DNA of 64,000 nucleotides from positions 3,772,501 through 3,836,500 of the forward strand of contig NZ_CP095046.1 of NCBI RefSeq assembly GCF_022919215.1. Direction: 5' to 3'. Positions 28,559-39,940 of the stretch are shown here, piece by piece. Position numbers and translations under genes: made by a program. The stretch is from Hymenobacter cellulosilyticus. Lineage in GTDB: Bacteria > Bacteroidota > Bacteroidia > Cytophagales > Hymenobacteraceae. Each line of letters starts with the position of its first letter. Position 1 is the stretch's first letter. The notes under the pieces were generated by a model. That model saw only the letters and a list, made by a program, of their open reading frames with translations, made no database searches and had not been told where the DNA came from.

Positions 28559-29907
28559 TTAGCCTTGCTTCACGGCCGGTTTGCTCAGCCAGCCAATGGC
28601 GCCCGTAGTGCTGCGCACCAGCCGGAAGCCCCGGAACTCGCCCAGCACGGCCACTTGGCTCTGGGCCGGTAATGTGTCGAGGGGAGCAGCGGCGGCCGTG
28701 GGATAGGCATACAAATCGGAGGTGGCGGCCAGAGCCTCCCGGCGCAGGGCAGGCGTGGCGGCGGGCACCACGGCCTCGGCCGCTACGTAGCCGATGCGGC
28801 CATCGGGCTGCTCAACGCGGTACCAGTTGGCCTGGCTGCCGAGCACCAGCAGGGGCGTATTCCGGTTCATGGCTACTACGGTGCTGCCCTTGGCAGCGGG
28901 ACTGCGCCGCAGGCTGGTGGTTTTCTGGCTGACTCGTACCCACTGGCCCAGGCGCTCGGGCTTGGTGCGCGGGGCGGGCGGCAGGGCATCGGCGTGGCGC
29001 ACGAAGGGAAAGGGGTCGACGGCCCCGCGGCCGGCCCGGTACACGCCGAAGTGCAGGTGGGGCTGGGTGGTGCGGGCATTGCCGGTATTCCCGACCAGGC
29101 CCAGCGTGTCGCCGGCCTTCACCAGCTGCCCGGGCTGCACGAGTTGCTTGTCGAGGTGGGCGTAGTAGATGTGCTGCCCGTGCTGGGCATCGGCCAGCCA
29201 CACCACGTTGCCCCCGAGCTTGGTCACGCCGGTGCGTGTTATCATACCCGACACGACGGCTACCGCGGGCGTGCCGCGCTTGGCAAAGATGTCGATGCCC
29301 TCGTGGCGGCGGGCGCCTTTATCCCGGTCGGCGCCCCAGAAGCTGCCCACGGCCACATCGTTCTTGCCCTTCACCGGAAAGCCCAGAGAAGGGGCCCGCT
29401 GAATGCGCAGGGTGTAGCGGCCCGCCCGCAGCAGCTCGGGCTGCACGCGCAGCAGGTGTTGCTGGTCGTCGGGGCGTCGTAGCTGAACGACAAGGCCGTG
29501 GTATCGGCTGAGGCTACGGGGCTAGGCAGGTGGTTGGGGCTGAGCTCGTAGGCGTCCAGGAACACGTGGGCATCGGTGCCGGGAGCCAGCGTGAGGCTGA
29601 TGTTGATTCGCTCCCCGGCCCGCACCGCGTAGCGGTAGGAGGCCGCCATGGCCCGGTCAGCCCGAAACAGGCCGGTTTCCTGGAAGGGCAGGGTCACGAC
29701 CAGGGAGTCGCGCAGGGCACGGTCGGCAGCGGCCAGCCAGTCGCGGCCCAGGGCCGTTTCGTCTAGGTCGGCCTGGCGCAGGCGGCGGGCGTAGGCTTCG
29801 TGGGGCGTGCTTTTCTGGAACAAGCCCTGCAGGGTTTGCTGCTGGCTACAGGCGGTGGTAAGCAGAACGATAAATAGAAAGCGGAGCGACAGGCGGATAG
29901 CGGACAT
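28559..29907 (-). CDS. M23 peptidase with SH3-like domains (one apparent frameshift)
   Basis: A lipoprotein (lipobox LLTTAC) of about 449 residues. An N-terminal beta region is followed by a LytM/M23 endopeptidase domain with zinc ligands in HEGIDIF and HLHFGVY, then two bacterial SH3-like repeats (WVRVSQKTTSLRRSP; LVRSTTGAIGWLSKP). It should cut peptide cross-links in peptidoglycan from the periplasmic side. The frame breaks at + strand GGGG 29471-29474; one base restores DAPDDQQHLLRVQPELL. Its promoter side faces the 42-bp array. Confidence 0.87.
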
Positions 29908-30010
29908 CGAGCGGGGTTGATAGACTCTTCTAAACCCCATTTCCGGCCGAGTGGTTCGCTGGGCCTCCCGGCTGGAAATACGCCCGGCTACTTACCGCTA
30001 ACCGCGCGGC

Positions 30011-30362
30011 GGATTCCCGCTGACGCCCATTTGGAATAAAATTGCCTCCTGCGGACATCCGCAACGGCCAACTTGCTTTCATTTTGGCCCTTACGGATGT
30101 CCGCAGGAGCCAACTTTGTTCTTAATTGCCTCTTACGGATATCCGTAAGGGCCAACTTGCTTCTGTTTTGACTCTTACGGATATCCGTAGGAGCCAATTG
30201 GGTGTCGATTTGAGCGGGTAGGGAATCCGTACTGGCCAATTTGGTCCTGAGCTGGTTCTACAGGATATCCGCAACGGGCAATCCGGCCTTGTTTTGGCCT
30301 CGCAGGATTTTCTGTACAAGCTGCTGGGTAGCAAAACGCGCCGGCCGGATTCCCACCGGGGC
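30011..30362. repeat. 42-bp periodic array, eight units plus a partial
   Basis: Units begin at 30011, 30053, 30095, 30137, 30179, 30221, 30263 and 30305, with a partial at 30347, at an exact 42-bp step. Each starts GGAtaTCCG. In the best unit this is the 18-bp palindrome CTTACGGATATCCGTAAG. A GGCCAA block follows at offset 15-20, and often TTTTGGCC near offset 31-38. The remaining bases vary, yet unit length never changes. It fills the space between the divergent M23 and HMG-CoA-lyase-like genes. Confidence 0.9.
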
Positions 30363-30456
30363 CGGGCCGCGCTGCAGAACAGTCTACGCGGAGCGGCCCC
30401 GGCCTAAAGCGCGTAAAAACGGTTTACTTTGCCTTTCCACCCAACCTTTCTGCCCT

Positions 30457-31305
30457 ATGAAGCTCATCGAATGCCCCCGCGACGCCATGCAGGGCCTGAC
30501 CGAGTTTATTCCCACTGCCACCAAAATCAGCTACCTCAACGCCCTGCTGCGCGTGGGTTTTGATACGCTCGATTTCGGCTCCTTTGTCTCGCCCAAGGCC
30601 ATTCCGCAGCTGCGCGACACGGCCGAAGTTCTGGCCGGGCTCGATCTAAGCCAGACCCGCACCAAGCTGCTGGCCATTGTGGCCAACCTGCGCGGGGCCG
30701 AAACGGCCGCCGCCTTTCCCGAAATTCAGTACATCGGCTTCCCGCTGTCGGTGTCCGAAACCTTTCAGCTGCGCAACACCAACAAGACCATTCCCGAGGC
30801 CCTGAGTGAGCTAAACGCCATGCAGGAGCTGTGCCAGAAGTCGGGCAAAACGCTGGTGACCTACCTGTCCATGGGCTTCGGCAACCCCTACGGCGACCCG
30901 TGGAGCCCCGAAACCGTAGCCGAGTTTACCCAAACCCTGGCCGACATGGACGTGCGCGTGGTGGCCCTCTCAGATACCATCGGCGCCTCGAACCCGGACA
31001 CCATCGAGCCCCTGTTTCGCCAGTTGATTCCGGCCTTTCCCCGCATCGAGTTTGGGGCCCACCTGCACACCACGCCCACTACCTGGCGCGAGAAGGTGCA
31101 TGCGGCCTACTCGGCCGGCTGCCGTCGCTTCGACGGGGCCCTGGGCGGCATCGGGGGCTGCCCCATGGCCGCCGACCAGCTTACTGGCAACATGCCCACG
31201 GAGAATCTGGTGGCCTACTTCTCTGAAGTCGGGGAGGAAACCGGCCTCGACCCCAAAGGCCTGACCCAGGCCTGGCAGGCAGCCGGCTCGGTGTTTCATT
31301 TCTAA
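30457..31305 (+). CDS. Hydroxymethylglutaryl-CoA lyase-like enzyme
   Basis: A 282-residue TIM-barrel protein of the HMGL-like family. HMG-CoA lyase splits HMG-CoA to acetyl-CoA and acetoacetate in leucine breakdown. It starts MKLIECPRDAMQG (the usual 'vrDglQ' strand), has DFGSFVSPKAIPQ, DTIGASNPDTI, the HLHTT metal-binding His pair and the GGIGGCPMA glycine-rich Cys loop typical of HMG-CoA lyase. ATG 30457 follows the 42-bp array by about 95 bp, with TACTTTG 32 bp before it. The exact substrate could differ, as related lyases share the fold. Confidence 0.85.
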   Translation: MKLIECPRDAMQGLTEFIPTATKISYLNALLRVGFDTLDFGSFVSPKAIPQLRDTAEVLAGLDLSQTRTKLLAIVANLRGAETAAAFPEIQYIGFPLSVSETFQLRNTNKTIPEALSELNAMQELCQKSGKTLVTYLSMGFGNPYGDPWSPETVAEFTQTLADMDVRVVALSDTIGASNPDTIEPLFRQLIPAFPRIEFGAHLHTTPTTWREKVHAAYSAGCRRFDGALGGIGGCPMAADQLTGNMPTENLVAYFSEVGEETGLDPKGLTQAWQAAGSVFHF

Positions 31306-31344
31306 GACCAGGTTCCGGTGCAGCCCTGACTCTATGGTCGTAGT

Positions 31345-31620
31345 ATGAAGCCAACAATCGGTATTACGTTCTATAACCGGCAAGCCCGGAAACTGGCTTT
31401 GTGGATAGAGCTTGCCTGCATTCACCTGGACTTAGAGCCGGAAACGGAATACCGTGTAGAGTCAGATGAAACGGAGTACAGAATAGAATTTGGCAGGGAA
31501 GATTACGTAATACTCTACCTGCAATACCGTTTTGGGCCGAAAGTCTTCAAAAGGCCGCACTCCAAGGATTTTCCGAATTTGACCGTCTGGGAATTGATTG
31601 AGGATTACTCGGATATATAA
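31345..31620 (+). CDS. Unknown small protein, 91 aa
   Basis: Starts MKPTIGITFYNRQARKLALW and is rich in Glu and Tyr (LEPETEYRVESDETEYRIEFGREDYVILYL), with no signal peptide or membrane segment. Lower GC than its neighbours, so it may be acquired. No family recognised. Confidence 0.55.
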   Translation: MKPTIGITFYNRQARKLALWIELACIHLDLEPETEYRVESDETEYRIEFGREDYVILYLQYRFGPKVFKRPHSKDFPNLTVWELIEDYSDI

Positions 31621-31679
31621 ATTGTGAGCACAAACCTGATGCTTGATTTCGGCCGCCTACACTTACCTAACCACACGCC

Positions 31680-32413
31680 ATGCCAACTGCCGTCGACCTG
31701 TTCATTCCCTGCTTTGTAGATCAGCTGTTTCCCGACACGGCCATGAACATGGTGAAAGTGCTGGAAAAGCTGGGCTGCGAGGTGCACTACAACAGCAACC
31801 AGACCTGCTGCGGCCAACCCGCCTACAACGCGGGCTACAAGGCCGAAAGCTGCTCGGTAGCTACCAAGTTTCTGCGCGACTTTCCCTCCGACACGGGCCG
31901 CTACATCGTGAGTCCGTCGGCTTCCTGCGTGGGCATGGTGCGCAATACCTACGCCGAGCTCTTCGAGAATACGCCCGAGCAGGGGCAGTACCACAGCGTG
32001 CAGCGCCGCATCTTCGAGATGACCGAGTTTATCGTGGACGTGCTGGGCGTGTCTTCCGTCAAGGGAGCCCAGCTGCCCGGTAAGTACACCTACCACGACT
32101 CCTGCTCGGCCCTGCGGGAGTGCGGCATCCGGGAGGCCCCGCGCCAGCTGCTCGACGCCGTGCAGGGCCTAGAGCGCCTGGAAATGGCCGAAACCGAAAC
32201 CTGCTGCGGCTTCGGGGTACCTTCGCCGTGAAGTTTGAGGCCATATCCGTGGCCATGGCCGAGCAGAAAGTAGAGCACGCCCTGGCCACCGGCGCCGACT
32301 ACCTCATCAGCACCGACACCAGCTGCCTAATGCACCTGGACGCTTACATCCGCCGGGAGAAAAAGCCTATCAAAACCATGCATGTGGCTGATGTGCTGGC
32401 TAGTGGCTGGTAG
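31680..32413 (+). CDS. LutA/YkgE-like (Fe-S)-binding protein (one apparent frameshift)
   Basis: Two CCG domains: SNQTCCGQPAYNAGY (residue about 40) and ETCCGFGGTFAVKF (residue about 180), with further Cys at SASCVG and DTSCLMHLD. These are the cysteine-rich motifs of LutA, GlpC and heterodisulfide reductase B, which bind an unusual 4Fe-4S cluster and pass electrons in lactate or related oxidation. The frame breaks at GGGG 32214-32217; one G restores the second CCG motif and about 244 residues. The usual LutB and LutC partners are not adjacent. Confidence 0.85.
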
Positions 32414-32414
32414 C

Positions 32415-33080
32415 TCAGTGGGTAAATCTTACAACGTACTGGCCTGTGCCAGTGCCAATAAGTACATCCGTGGTGTCTGCCGGCTGGTCGGCCGGCAAAG
32501 GCTTAGCGGTAACTATCTTGTCTAAGATAGAGTGGGTTCCTTCGGTAGGAGCTTCCTCTGCTCTGATGAGACCACGCTGCTTTTCTAGCAGCATGCCCAC
32601 GGGCGTAAGCAGGGCTACCCGCCGAGGCCCCATGATACTCAGTGCGTCACGTAAGGTGCAGTCCGGACCAGAGTACAATTCATTCGCCGGTACAAAAGCC
32701 ATAATAGGAAGGGCAACCAGAAAAAAGAAAATTCGGTCTAGTATAAAAGCAACTATTATGGCGGCCGGGTAGAAAAACCAACCTCCGAAATACAGTTTGC
32801 TTATCCAGCCCATTTGACTGCGGCAAAGCAGAAAGTAGCTGCCCGCCGCTATCCAGGACAGGGCAAAGGGCAGCACATCAAGCCACTGGCCCCGCAACGA
32901 CACCCCCCACGTAACAAATATTGCCAGCAGCAGCAGGGACAAGCCCCAGCCACCCAGGTGAATCCACTTGAGTAACTGGGGCTTGTGCTGAAGCAATTGA
33001 AGCTTGGTCAAGCCAAGCATGGGTAAGTAGAATCCCAGCAAGCAAGCTGGGATTCCAAAGTCAACTAGAACTTCGCTCAC
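32415..33080 (-). CDS. Unknown multi-span membrane protein
   Basis: 221 residues with about four TM helices (IPACLLGFYLPMLGL, WGLSLLLLAIFVTWGV, FFYPAAIIVAFILDRIFFFLVALPIMAFV) and a polar C-terminal tail. I use the GTG at 33080 because its bases overlap the dapA stop (GTGA), which would couple its translation to dapA. No family recognised. GC is lower than in dapA. Confidence 0.65.
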   Translation of the reverse strand: MSEVLVDFGIPACLLGFYLPMLGLTKLQLLQHKPQLLKWIHLGGWGLSLLLLAIFVTWGVSLRGQWLDVLPFALSWIAAGSYFLLCRSQMGWISKLYFGGWFFYPAAIIVAFILDRIFFFLVALPIMAFVPANELYSGPDCTLRDALSIMGPRRVALLTPVGMLLEKQRGLIRAEEAPTEGTHSILDKIVTAKPLPADQPADTTDVLIGTGTGQYVVRFTH

Positions 33081-33945
33081 AGCAGCTTCTGAATCCGCTG
33101 CTTCAAGCCTTCGGTGGCTTCGAGCAGGGGCAGGCGGGCGGCCGGGGAGCATAGGCCCAGCGCTTCGAGCACGGCTTTGATGCCCACGGGGTTAGCTTCC
33201 TCGTACATCAGCGGGTTCAGGGGCAGCAGCTCAAATAGCAGCTTGGTAGCCGCCGCATAATCGCCCTGCAGGGCCAGGCGGGTCATGTCGCTCATGCGCT
33301 TGGGGTAGGCATTGCCCAGCACGCTGATAACGCCCTCGGCCCCGAACGAAATCATGGGCGTGGTCAGCATATCGTCGCCGCTGATGAGCATAAAGGCCTC
33401 GGGCTTGCGGGCGGCAATGACCATGCACTGTTCCAGGTTGCCGCTGGCTTCCTTGATACCGATAATGTTGGGATGCTGGGCCAGGCGCAAGGTGGTTTCG
33501 GCCGTCAGATTGGAGCTGGTGCGGCCGGGCACGTTGTAGAGGATGATGGGCAGCGGGCTCAGATCGGCCAGGCGCAGGTAGTGCTGGATGATGCCCTGCT
33601 GACTGGGTTTGTTGTAGGCCGGGCTGGCCGAGAGAATGGCCGTGATGCCGGTTAGGTCGGTGGTGCGCAGCAGGATTTCGAGGCCGGCCGTGTCATTGCC
33701 GCCGATGCCGTACACGAGCGGCACGCGGCCGGCCACATGCTCTTTTACGACGCGTAGAATCTCGGCTTTCTCCTCGGCCGTCGTTGTGGGCGACTCGGCC
33801 GTGGTGCCGTTTATGACGAGGTATTCCACGCCACCTTCAATATTGAAATCGAGCAGGCGACGCAGGGCGGGGTAGTCGACGGCGTGGTCGGGGGCGGGGT
33901 GAAGGGCGTGATGAGCGCAACGCCCGTGCCGCGAAGTTTGTCCAT
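33077..33945 (-). CDS. dapA: 4-hydroxy-tetrahydrodipicolinate synthase (one apparent frameshift)
   Basis: DapA condenses pyruvate with aspartate semialdehyde, the first step of DAP and lysine synthesis. It starts MDKLRGTGVALITPF. The conserved blocks are NGTTAESPTTTAEEK, the active-site Tyr in LYNVPGRTSSN and the Schiff-base Lys in IGIKEASGN. About 289 residues once one base is added to + strand GGGG 33896-33899 (restoring TPFTPAPDHAVDY). It ends in a 4-bp overlap with the membrane-protein gene. Confidence 0.92.
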
Positions 33946-34076
33946 GCGGGGAATTAGCTGTTGTTTTGTGACTTGGAAGCTCCGTGGCGAAGATACAACG
34001 CGCTTGGTCAGGGTCGGCTTCCGGCATTTTCTCCCAAAAGTACCTGGTCTGGCTGTCTGCCGCCGCAATTGTCCGC

Positions 34077-35018
34077 ATGAATTTGTTCCGTACCCCGCTT
34101 TTCGCGGCCGCCGCAGCCCTGGCAGCCAGCTCATTTCTCACCGCCTGCGACACCAAGCCCGCCACCGCCTCCGAAGGCGGCAGCCCCACGGCCGAAACCG
34201 TAGCCACTGATTCGGCCGCCACCGCCGCGGCTATGTCGGGCACCACGGCCACCGCTACCGAGGAAGCCAACGCCACCCCGGCTCCCGACCCGAGCAGCAT
34301 TCCGGCCAATAAAATTGCCGACGCGGCGACCATCACCGCCCGCCCCCAGGTGCCGATTCTGTGCTACCACCAGATTCGCGACTGGCGCGCCAAGGACTCG
34401 AAAGGTGCTAAGGACTACATCGTTCCGGTGCAGCAGTTCAAGGACCAGATCAAGATGCTGGCCGACTCGGGCTACCACACCATTCTGCCTGATCAACTCT
34501 ACGCTTACTTGACAACGGGCGCCAAGCTGCCGAGCAAGCCCATCATGCTCACCTTCGACGACACGGACCTTGACCAGTTCACGGTGGCCAAGCCCACACT
34601 CGATAAGTACGGCTACAAGGCCGTGTATTTCATCATGACCGTGAGCCTGGGCCGGCCCAACTACATGAGCAAGGCGCAGGTAAAGCAGCTCTCGGACGAG
34701 GGCAACGTCATTGGCTCCCACACCTGGGACCACCACAACGTAAAGAAGTACCAGGGCGAGGACTGGGTGACTCAGATCGAGAAGCCCACCAAAACCCTGG
34801 AGGAAATCACCGGGAAGGACATTAAGTATTTCGCCTACCCCTTCGGCCTGTGGAACCCCGAGGCCATTCCGCAGCTCAAACAGCGCGGTATGGTAGCCGC
34901 CTTCGTGCTGGCCGAGAAGCGCGACCAAAACGACCCGCTGTTCACCATCCGCCGCATCATTGCCAGCGGCTACTGGAAGCCCCGCACCCTGCACAACAGC
35001 ATCGTACAGAGCTTCTAA
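34077..35018 (+). CDS. Polysaccharide deacetylase lipoprotein
   Basis: 313 residues. Lipobox FLTAC (Cys about 20), an Ala/Thr/Ser-rich linker (25-85), then a NodB-homology domain: PILCYHQI, LTFDDTDLDQ with the catalytic Asp, and SHTWDHHNV carrying the metal His pair, ending KYFAYPFGLWN. It should remove acetyl groups from a surface or wall glycan. Start chosen at ATG 34077 to give the signal sequence. A repeat element starts directly after the stop codon. Confidence 0.85.
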   Translation: MNLFRTPLFAAAAALAASSFLTACDTKPATASEGGSPTAETVATDSAATAAAMSGTTATATEEANATPAPDPSSIPANKIADAATITARPQVPILCYHQIRDWRAKDSKGAKDYIVPVQQFKDQIKMLADSGYHTILPDQLYAYLTTGAKLPSKPIMLTFDDTDLDQFTVAKPTLDKYGYKAVYFIMTVSLGRPNYMSKAQVKQLSDEGNVIGSHTWDHHNVKKYQGEDWVTQIEKPTKTLEEITGKDIKYFAYPFGLWNPEAIPQLKQRGMVAAFVLAEKRDQNDPLFTIRRIIASGYWKPRTLHNSIVQSF

Positions 35019-35179
35019 CTGTCATTGCGAGCAGAGCGAAGCAATCCGTCCTCTGTGCAGTACGATACTTCCTTTACCCAGAAAGCCCTTTCCCGTTAGC
35101 CACAGGAAAGGGCTTATCACTTACGGTAGCTTAGTACATTTCAGAGGACGGATTGCTTCGGCTGCGCCTCGCAATGACA
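35019..35179. repeat. Composite inverted-repeat element, copy 2
   Basis: The left arm (35019-35055, CTGTCATTGCGAGCAGAGC...CGTCCTCT) abuts the deacetylase stop codon. The right arm (35142-35179) is its near reverse complement. An internal hairpin AAGCCCTTTCC/GGAAAGGGCTT (35082-35115) resembles a terminator. Arms and order match copies 1 and 3. Confidence 0.8.
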
Positions 35180-35217
35180 ACGAAAATGAGCTTGGTGCGC
35201 CTGCAAGGCGGACGGTT

Positions 35218-36495
35218 CTACTCCTTTTTTGCTTGGCTGTAGAGCAGCTTGCCCTGGTGCAGCGTGTAGGCTACATCGGCGAAGGCGCGTACGTCCGTGG
35301 CCGGGTCGCGGCGCAGGATGACCAGGTCAGCACTCATGCCTTTGGCCACTTTGCCCGTCTGGGCGGCCCGGCCAAAGCGCCGGGCGGGCGCGGTGGTTAG
35401 CGAGGCCAAAATCTGGGAGAAGCTCAGGCCGGCTTGGCTCATGAGCAGGTACTCATCGGCGGGCGAGTAATCCCGCATGTAGCCGACGTCGGTACCAAAA
35501 AGAATTTCCCCGCCGGCCTGGGCAAACACATGCAGTTGCTGCTGACCTACCTGCAATAAGATGTTCTTATCGGGCGGGATTCCGGCCTGCTCCAGTTCCC
35601 ACTTAAAGAGCTTTAGGGTCGGAATCAGGGCCAGGTTGGCCGCGCGCATGGCCTGCACGGTTTGGGCGTCCCACACCCGGCGGTCGTCCGGGGCCACGTG
35701 GGTCAGGATATCGACCCCGCCCTGGGCCGCGAGTGAAACGCCCAGCAAGTTGGTGGGGTGGGCAAAGACGGGTTTCTGCTGAGCATGGGCCACCGCTACG
35801 GCGGCCCGCATAATAGCCAGGGGCATGGGTACTACTTCCCGGCCGGTAGGCGAGGCCGACCACATTTTGATGGCATCGGCGCCGGCGGTGAGCTGGCTTT
35901 GCACGTGCTGGGCAGCCTGCTCGGGCGAGCCTGCTTCCGCCAGCTTGAGCGGCTCGATATAGGCCGGGTTTCCGGCCGGCGGCGTGAAGGGCTCACCGGT
36001 GGAGAAGATAGTGGGGCCGGGCACTAGCCCCGTGGCGATGCGCGCCCGCAGCCGCAGCAGATTTCGTAGATCCAGCGTGGCCAGATCGAAGGCGTAGGTG
36101 AAGCCGTAGCGGGTCAGCATCTGCTGCAACTGCCGGCTGAGGCGCGGCGCGGCAATGGTGTCGGCACCCAGCCACTTGGGCTCTATAAAATGGACGTGGC
36201 AATTCCAGAACCCGGCCGTCATGATCATTCCGCGGCAATCAATGACGGGGGTACTGGCCGGAATGCGCACCTGCTGGGCCGTTCCCACAGCCGTAATTTT
36301 ACCCTGCCGTAGCAGCACTACGCCATCCAGGATGGGGGTGGCCTCCGGGTCCGGGTAGATTTTCGCACCCACCAGGGCCAGGTCGGCCGGCGCGGGAGCC
36401 GGCTGCGTCACCCGGGCTTGAGCTAGCAGGAAGCTGCCCAGCAGGAGCAGCAAAATCAACAACTTGGGCGAGAGCCAACGAGTGCTAGATAGCAT
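35218..36495 (-). CDS. Exported amidohydrolase, imidazolonepropionase-like
   Basis: 425 residues with a signal peptide (LLILLLLLGSFLLAQA). The amidohydrolase TIM barrel shows the metal-binding HxH (NCHVHF), DAIKMWSASPTG with the bridging Lys, His in VFAHPTN and DILTHVAPDD, and the final Asp in GTDVGYM. Flanking beta strands (VGAKIYPDPEATPILDGVVLLRQGKITAVG) complete the fold. Substrate unknown; periplasmic location inferred. Confidence 0.85.
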   Translation of the reverse strand: MLSSTRWLSPKLLILLLLLGSFLLAQARVTQPAPAPADLALVGAKIYPDPEATPILDGVVLLRQGKITAVGTAQQVRIPASTPVIDCRGMIMTAGFWNCHVHFIEPKWLGADTIAAPRLSRQLQQMLTRYGFTYAFDLATLDLRNLLRLRARIATGLVPGPTIFSTGEPFTPPAGNPAYIEPLKLAEAGSPEQAAQHVQSQLTAGADAIKMWSASPTGREVVPMPLAIMRAAVAVAHAQQKPVFAHPTNLLGVSLAAQGGVDILTHVAPDDRRVWDAQTVQAMRAANLALIPTLKLFKWELEQAGIPPDKNILLQVGQQQLHVFAQAGGEILFGTDVGYMRDYSPADEYLLMSQAGLSFSQILASLTTAPARRFGRAAQTGKVAKGMSADLVILRRDPATDVRAFADVAYTLHQGKLLYSQAKKE

Positions 36496-36618
36496 GAAAG
36501 CAGGGCTTTAACTGAGATGAGGCAAGCTAAAAATATCTGCTTTCTATACCATAGGATACTCATCCTCCTGACTTTCTCCGGGCTCTTTGCGTAGCCCCAG
36601 TGGTATATACACCCGTTT
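36496..36618. other. Upstream region of the amidohydrolase gene
   Basis: No gene. It is the 5' flank of the minus-strand amidohydrolase gene and runs into the third composite repeat. Confidence 0.35.
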
Positions 36619-36769
36619 CCTTGCGAGCAGCACGGAGCCAGCCGTCCTCCGAATTGTACTGAGGCTCCTTAAATAAAAAGCCCTTTATCGGTGGTTCGAT
36701 AAAGGGCTTTCTAGTAAAAGAACGAGTCGCACTACGCAGAGGACGCGTGGCTCCGTGCTACGCGCAAGA
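36619..36769. repeat. Composite inverted-repeat element, copy 3 (diverged)
   Basis: Left arm 36619-36651 (CCTTGCGAGCAGCACGGAGCC...GTCCTCC) and right arm 36739-36769 (GAGGACGCGTGGCTCCGTGC...). Compared with copies 1 and 2, both arms have changed together (AGCGAAGCAATCC replaced by CACGGAGCC on both sides), preserving pairing. The inner hairpin is AAAGCCCTTTATCG/CGATAAAGGGCTTT. Confidence 0.75.
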
Positions 36770-36804
36770 GCAGGCGACTTACAGTCTGACAAGGACGGTG
36801 TTAA

Positions 36805-37226
36805 TTACTCTGTCTTCACGCCAGCCGCTTTCAAATCCTTATAAGCGCCGGCGTTGACCAGCTTGCGGAAGCCTTTCTCCTGCATCAGAACCGAAGCTTT
36901 GCCGCTGCGGTTGCCGGAAGCGCAGTAGAGCACGTAGGTTTTGGTCGTGTCCAGGCCGGCCAGCAGGGAAGGGAAGTTGGGGTCCCGGAAGTTCAGATTT
37001 TGGGCCCCACGTAGGTGGCCGGTACTGAATTCCTCGGGCGTGCGCACGTCCAGCACCACCACATTCCGCTTCTTCAGCAGCTTCTGCGCTTCGGCCGGGG
37101 CGTGATGGGGCGACTGGGCACCGTCTGGGCTGGCTGGGTTGCGGCAGCAGACGGAACCTGGGCAAAGGCCGAAGGAGCACTGAGCAGCACGCTGAACACG
37201 GCCGCCGAAAATAGAAAGCGAAGCAT
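36805..37226 (-). CDS. Secreted rhodanese-like protein (one apparent frameshift)
   Basis: About 140 residues. A signal peptide (MLRFLFSAAVFSVLLSAPSAFA) leads into a single rhodanese domain: VVVLDVRTPEEFSTGHLRGAQNLN and the active-site loop YCASGNRSGKA with Cys, as in periplasmic sulfurtransferases of the PspE type. The signal and the domain are in different frames as printed; one base added near GGG 37116-37118 (or GGGG 37107-37110) joins them. Confidence 0.8.
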
Positions 37227-37304
37227 ACGCAAGAGAGGCAGGGAGAAGAGTCAAACTAGCCAACCGGCGGCGGACGCAAATCGTGCGGGCAGGGGCCGAA
37301 CAAC

Positions 37305-37365
37305 CGTGAGCCGGGGTGGGAATAGACCGGCTTGCAGCAAGGCGCGGTCCGGCTCACGGTTGGTG
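37305..37365 (-). repeat. Long-stem hairpin downstream of ligA
   Basis: AACCGTGAGCCGG pairs perfectly with CCGGCTCACGGTT across a 30-nt loop. It lies 50-100 bp beyond the ligA stop on the transcribed side but has no T tract. It may protect the mRNA end. Confidence 0.5.
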
Positions 37366-37411
37366 CCAAATACCACCGGAACAGTGGTTTCAGCCGCTAA
37401 AATAAGGAAGC

Positions 37412-39882
<2,471 letters not shown>

Positions 39883-39884
39883 AG

Positions 39885-39910
39885 AAAAGGCGGCCCGCAG
39901 GGGCCGCCTT
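39885..39910 (-). terminator. Terminator of the DUF4920 gene
   Basis: AAGGCGGCCC/GGGGCCGCCTT stem with an A-rich flank (T tract on the minus-strand transcript). It directly abuts the end of the 21-bp array. Confidence 0.65.
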
Positions 39911-39940
39911 GAAACCAGGTGTGCAACCTGTAGCGCCGGG

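Noticed and set aside
30011..30362. CRISPR array
   Set aside because: Repeats are degenerate, there is no clear repeat/spacer split, and no cas gene is present.
34960..35400. 146-codon frame across the second composite repeat
   Set aside because: It begins inside the deacetylase gene, runs through the inverted repeat and ends antisense to the amidohydrolase gene.
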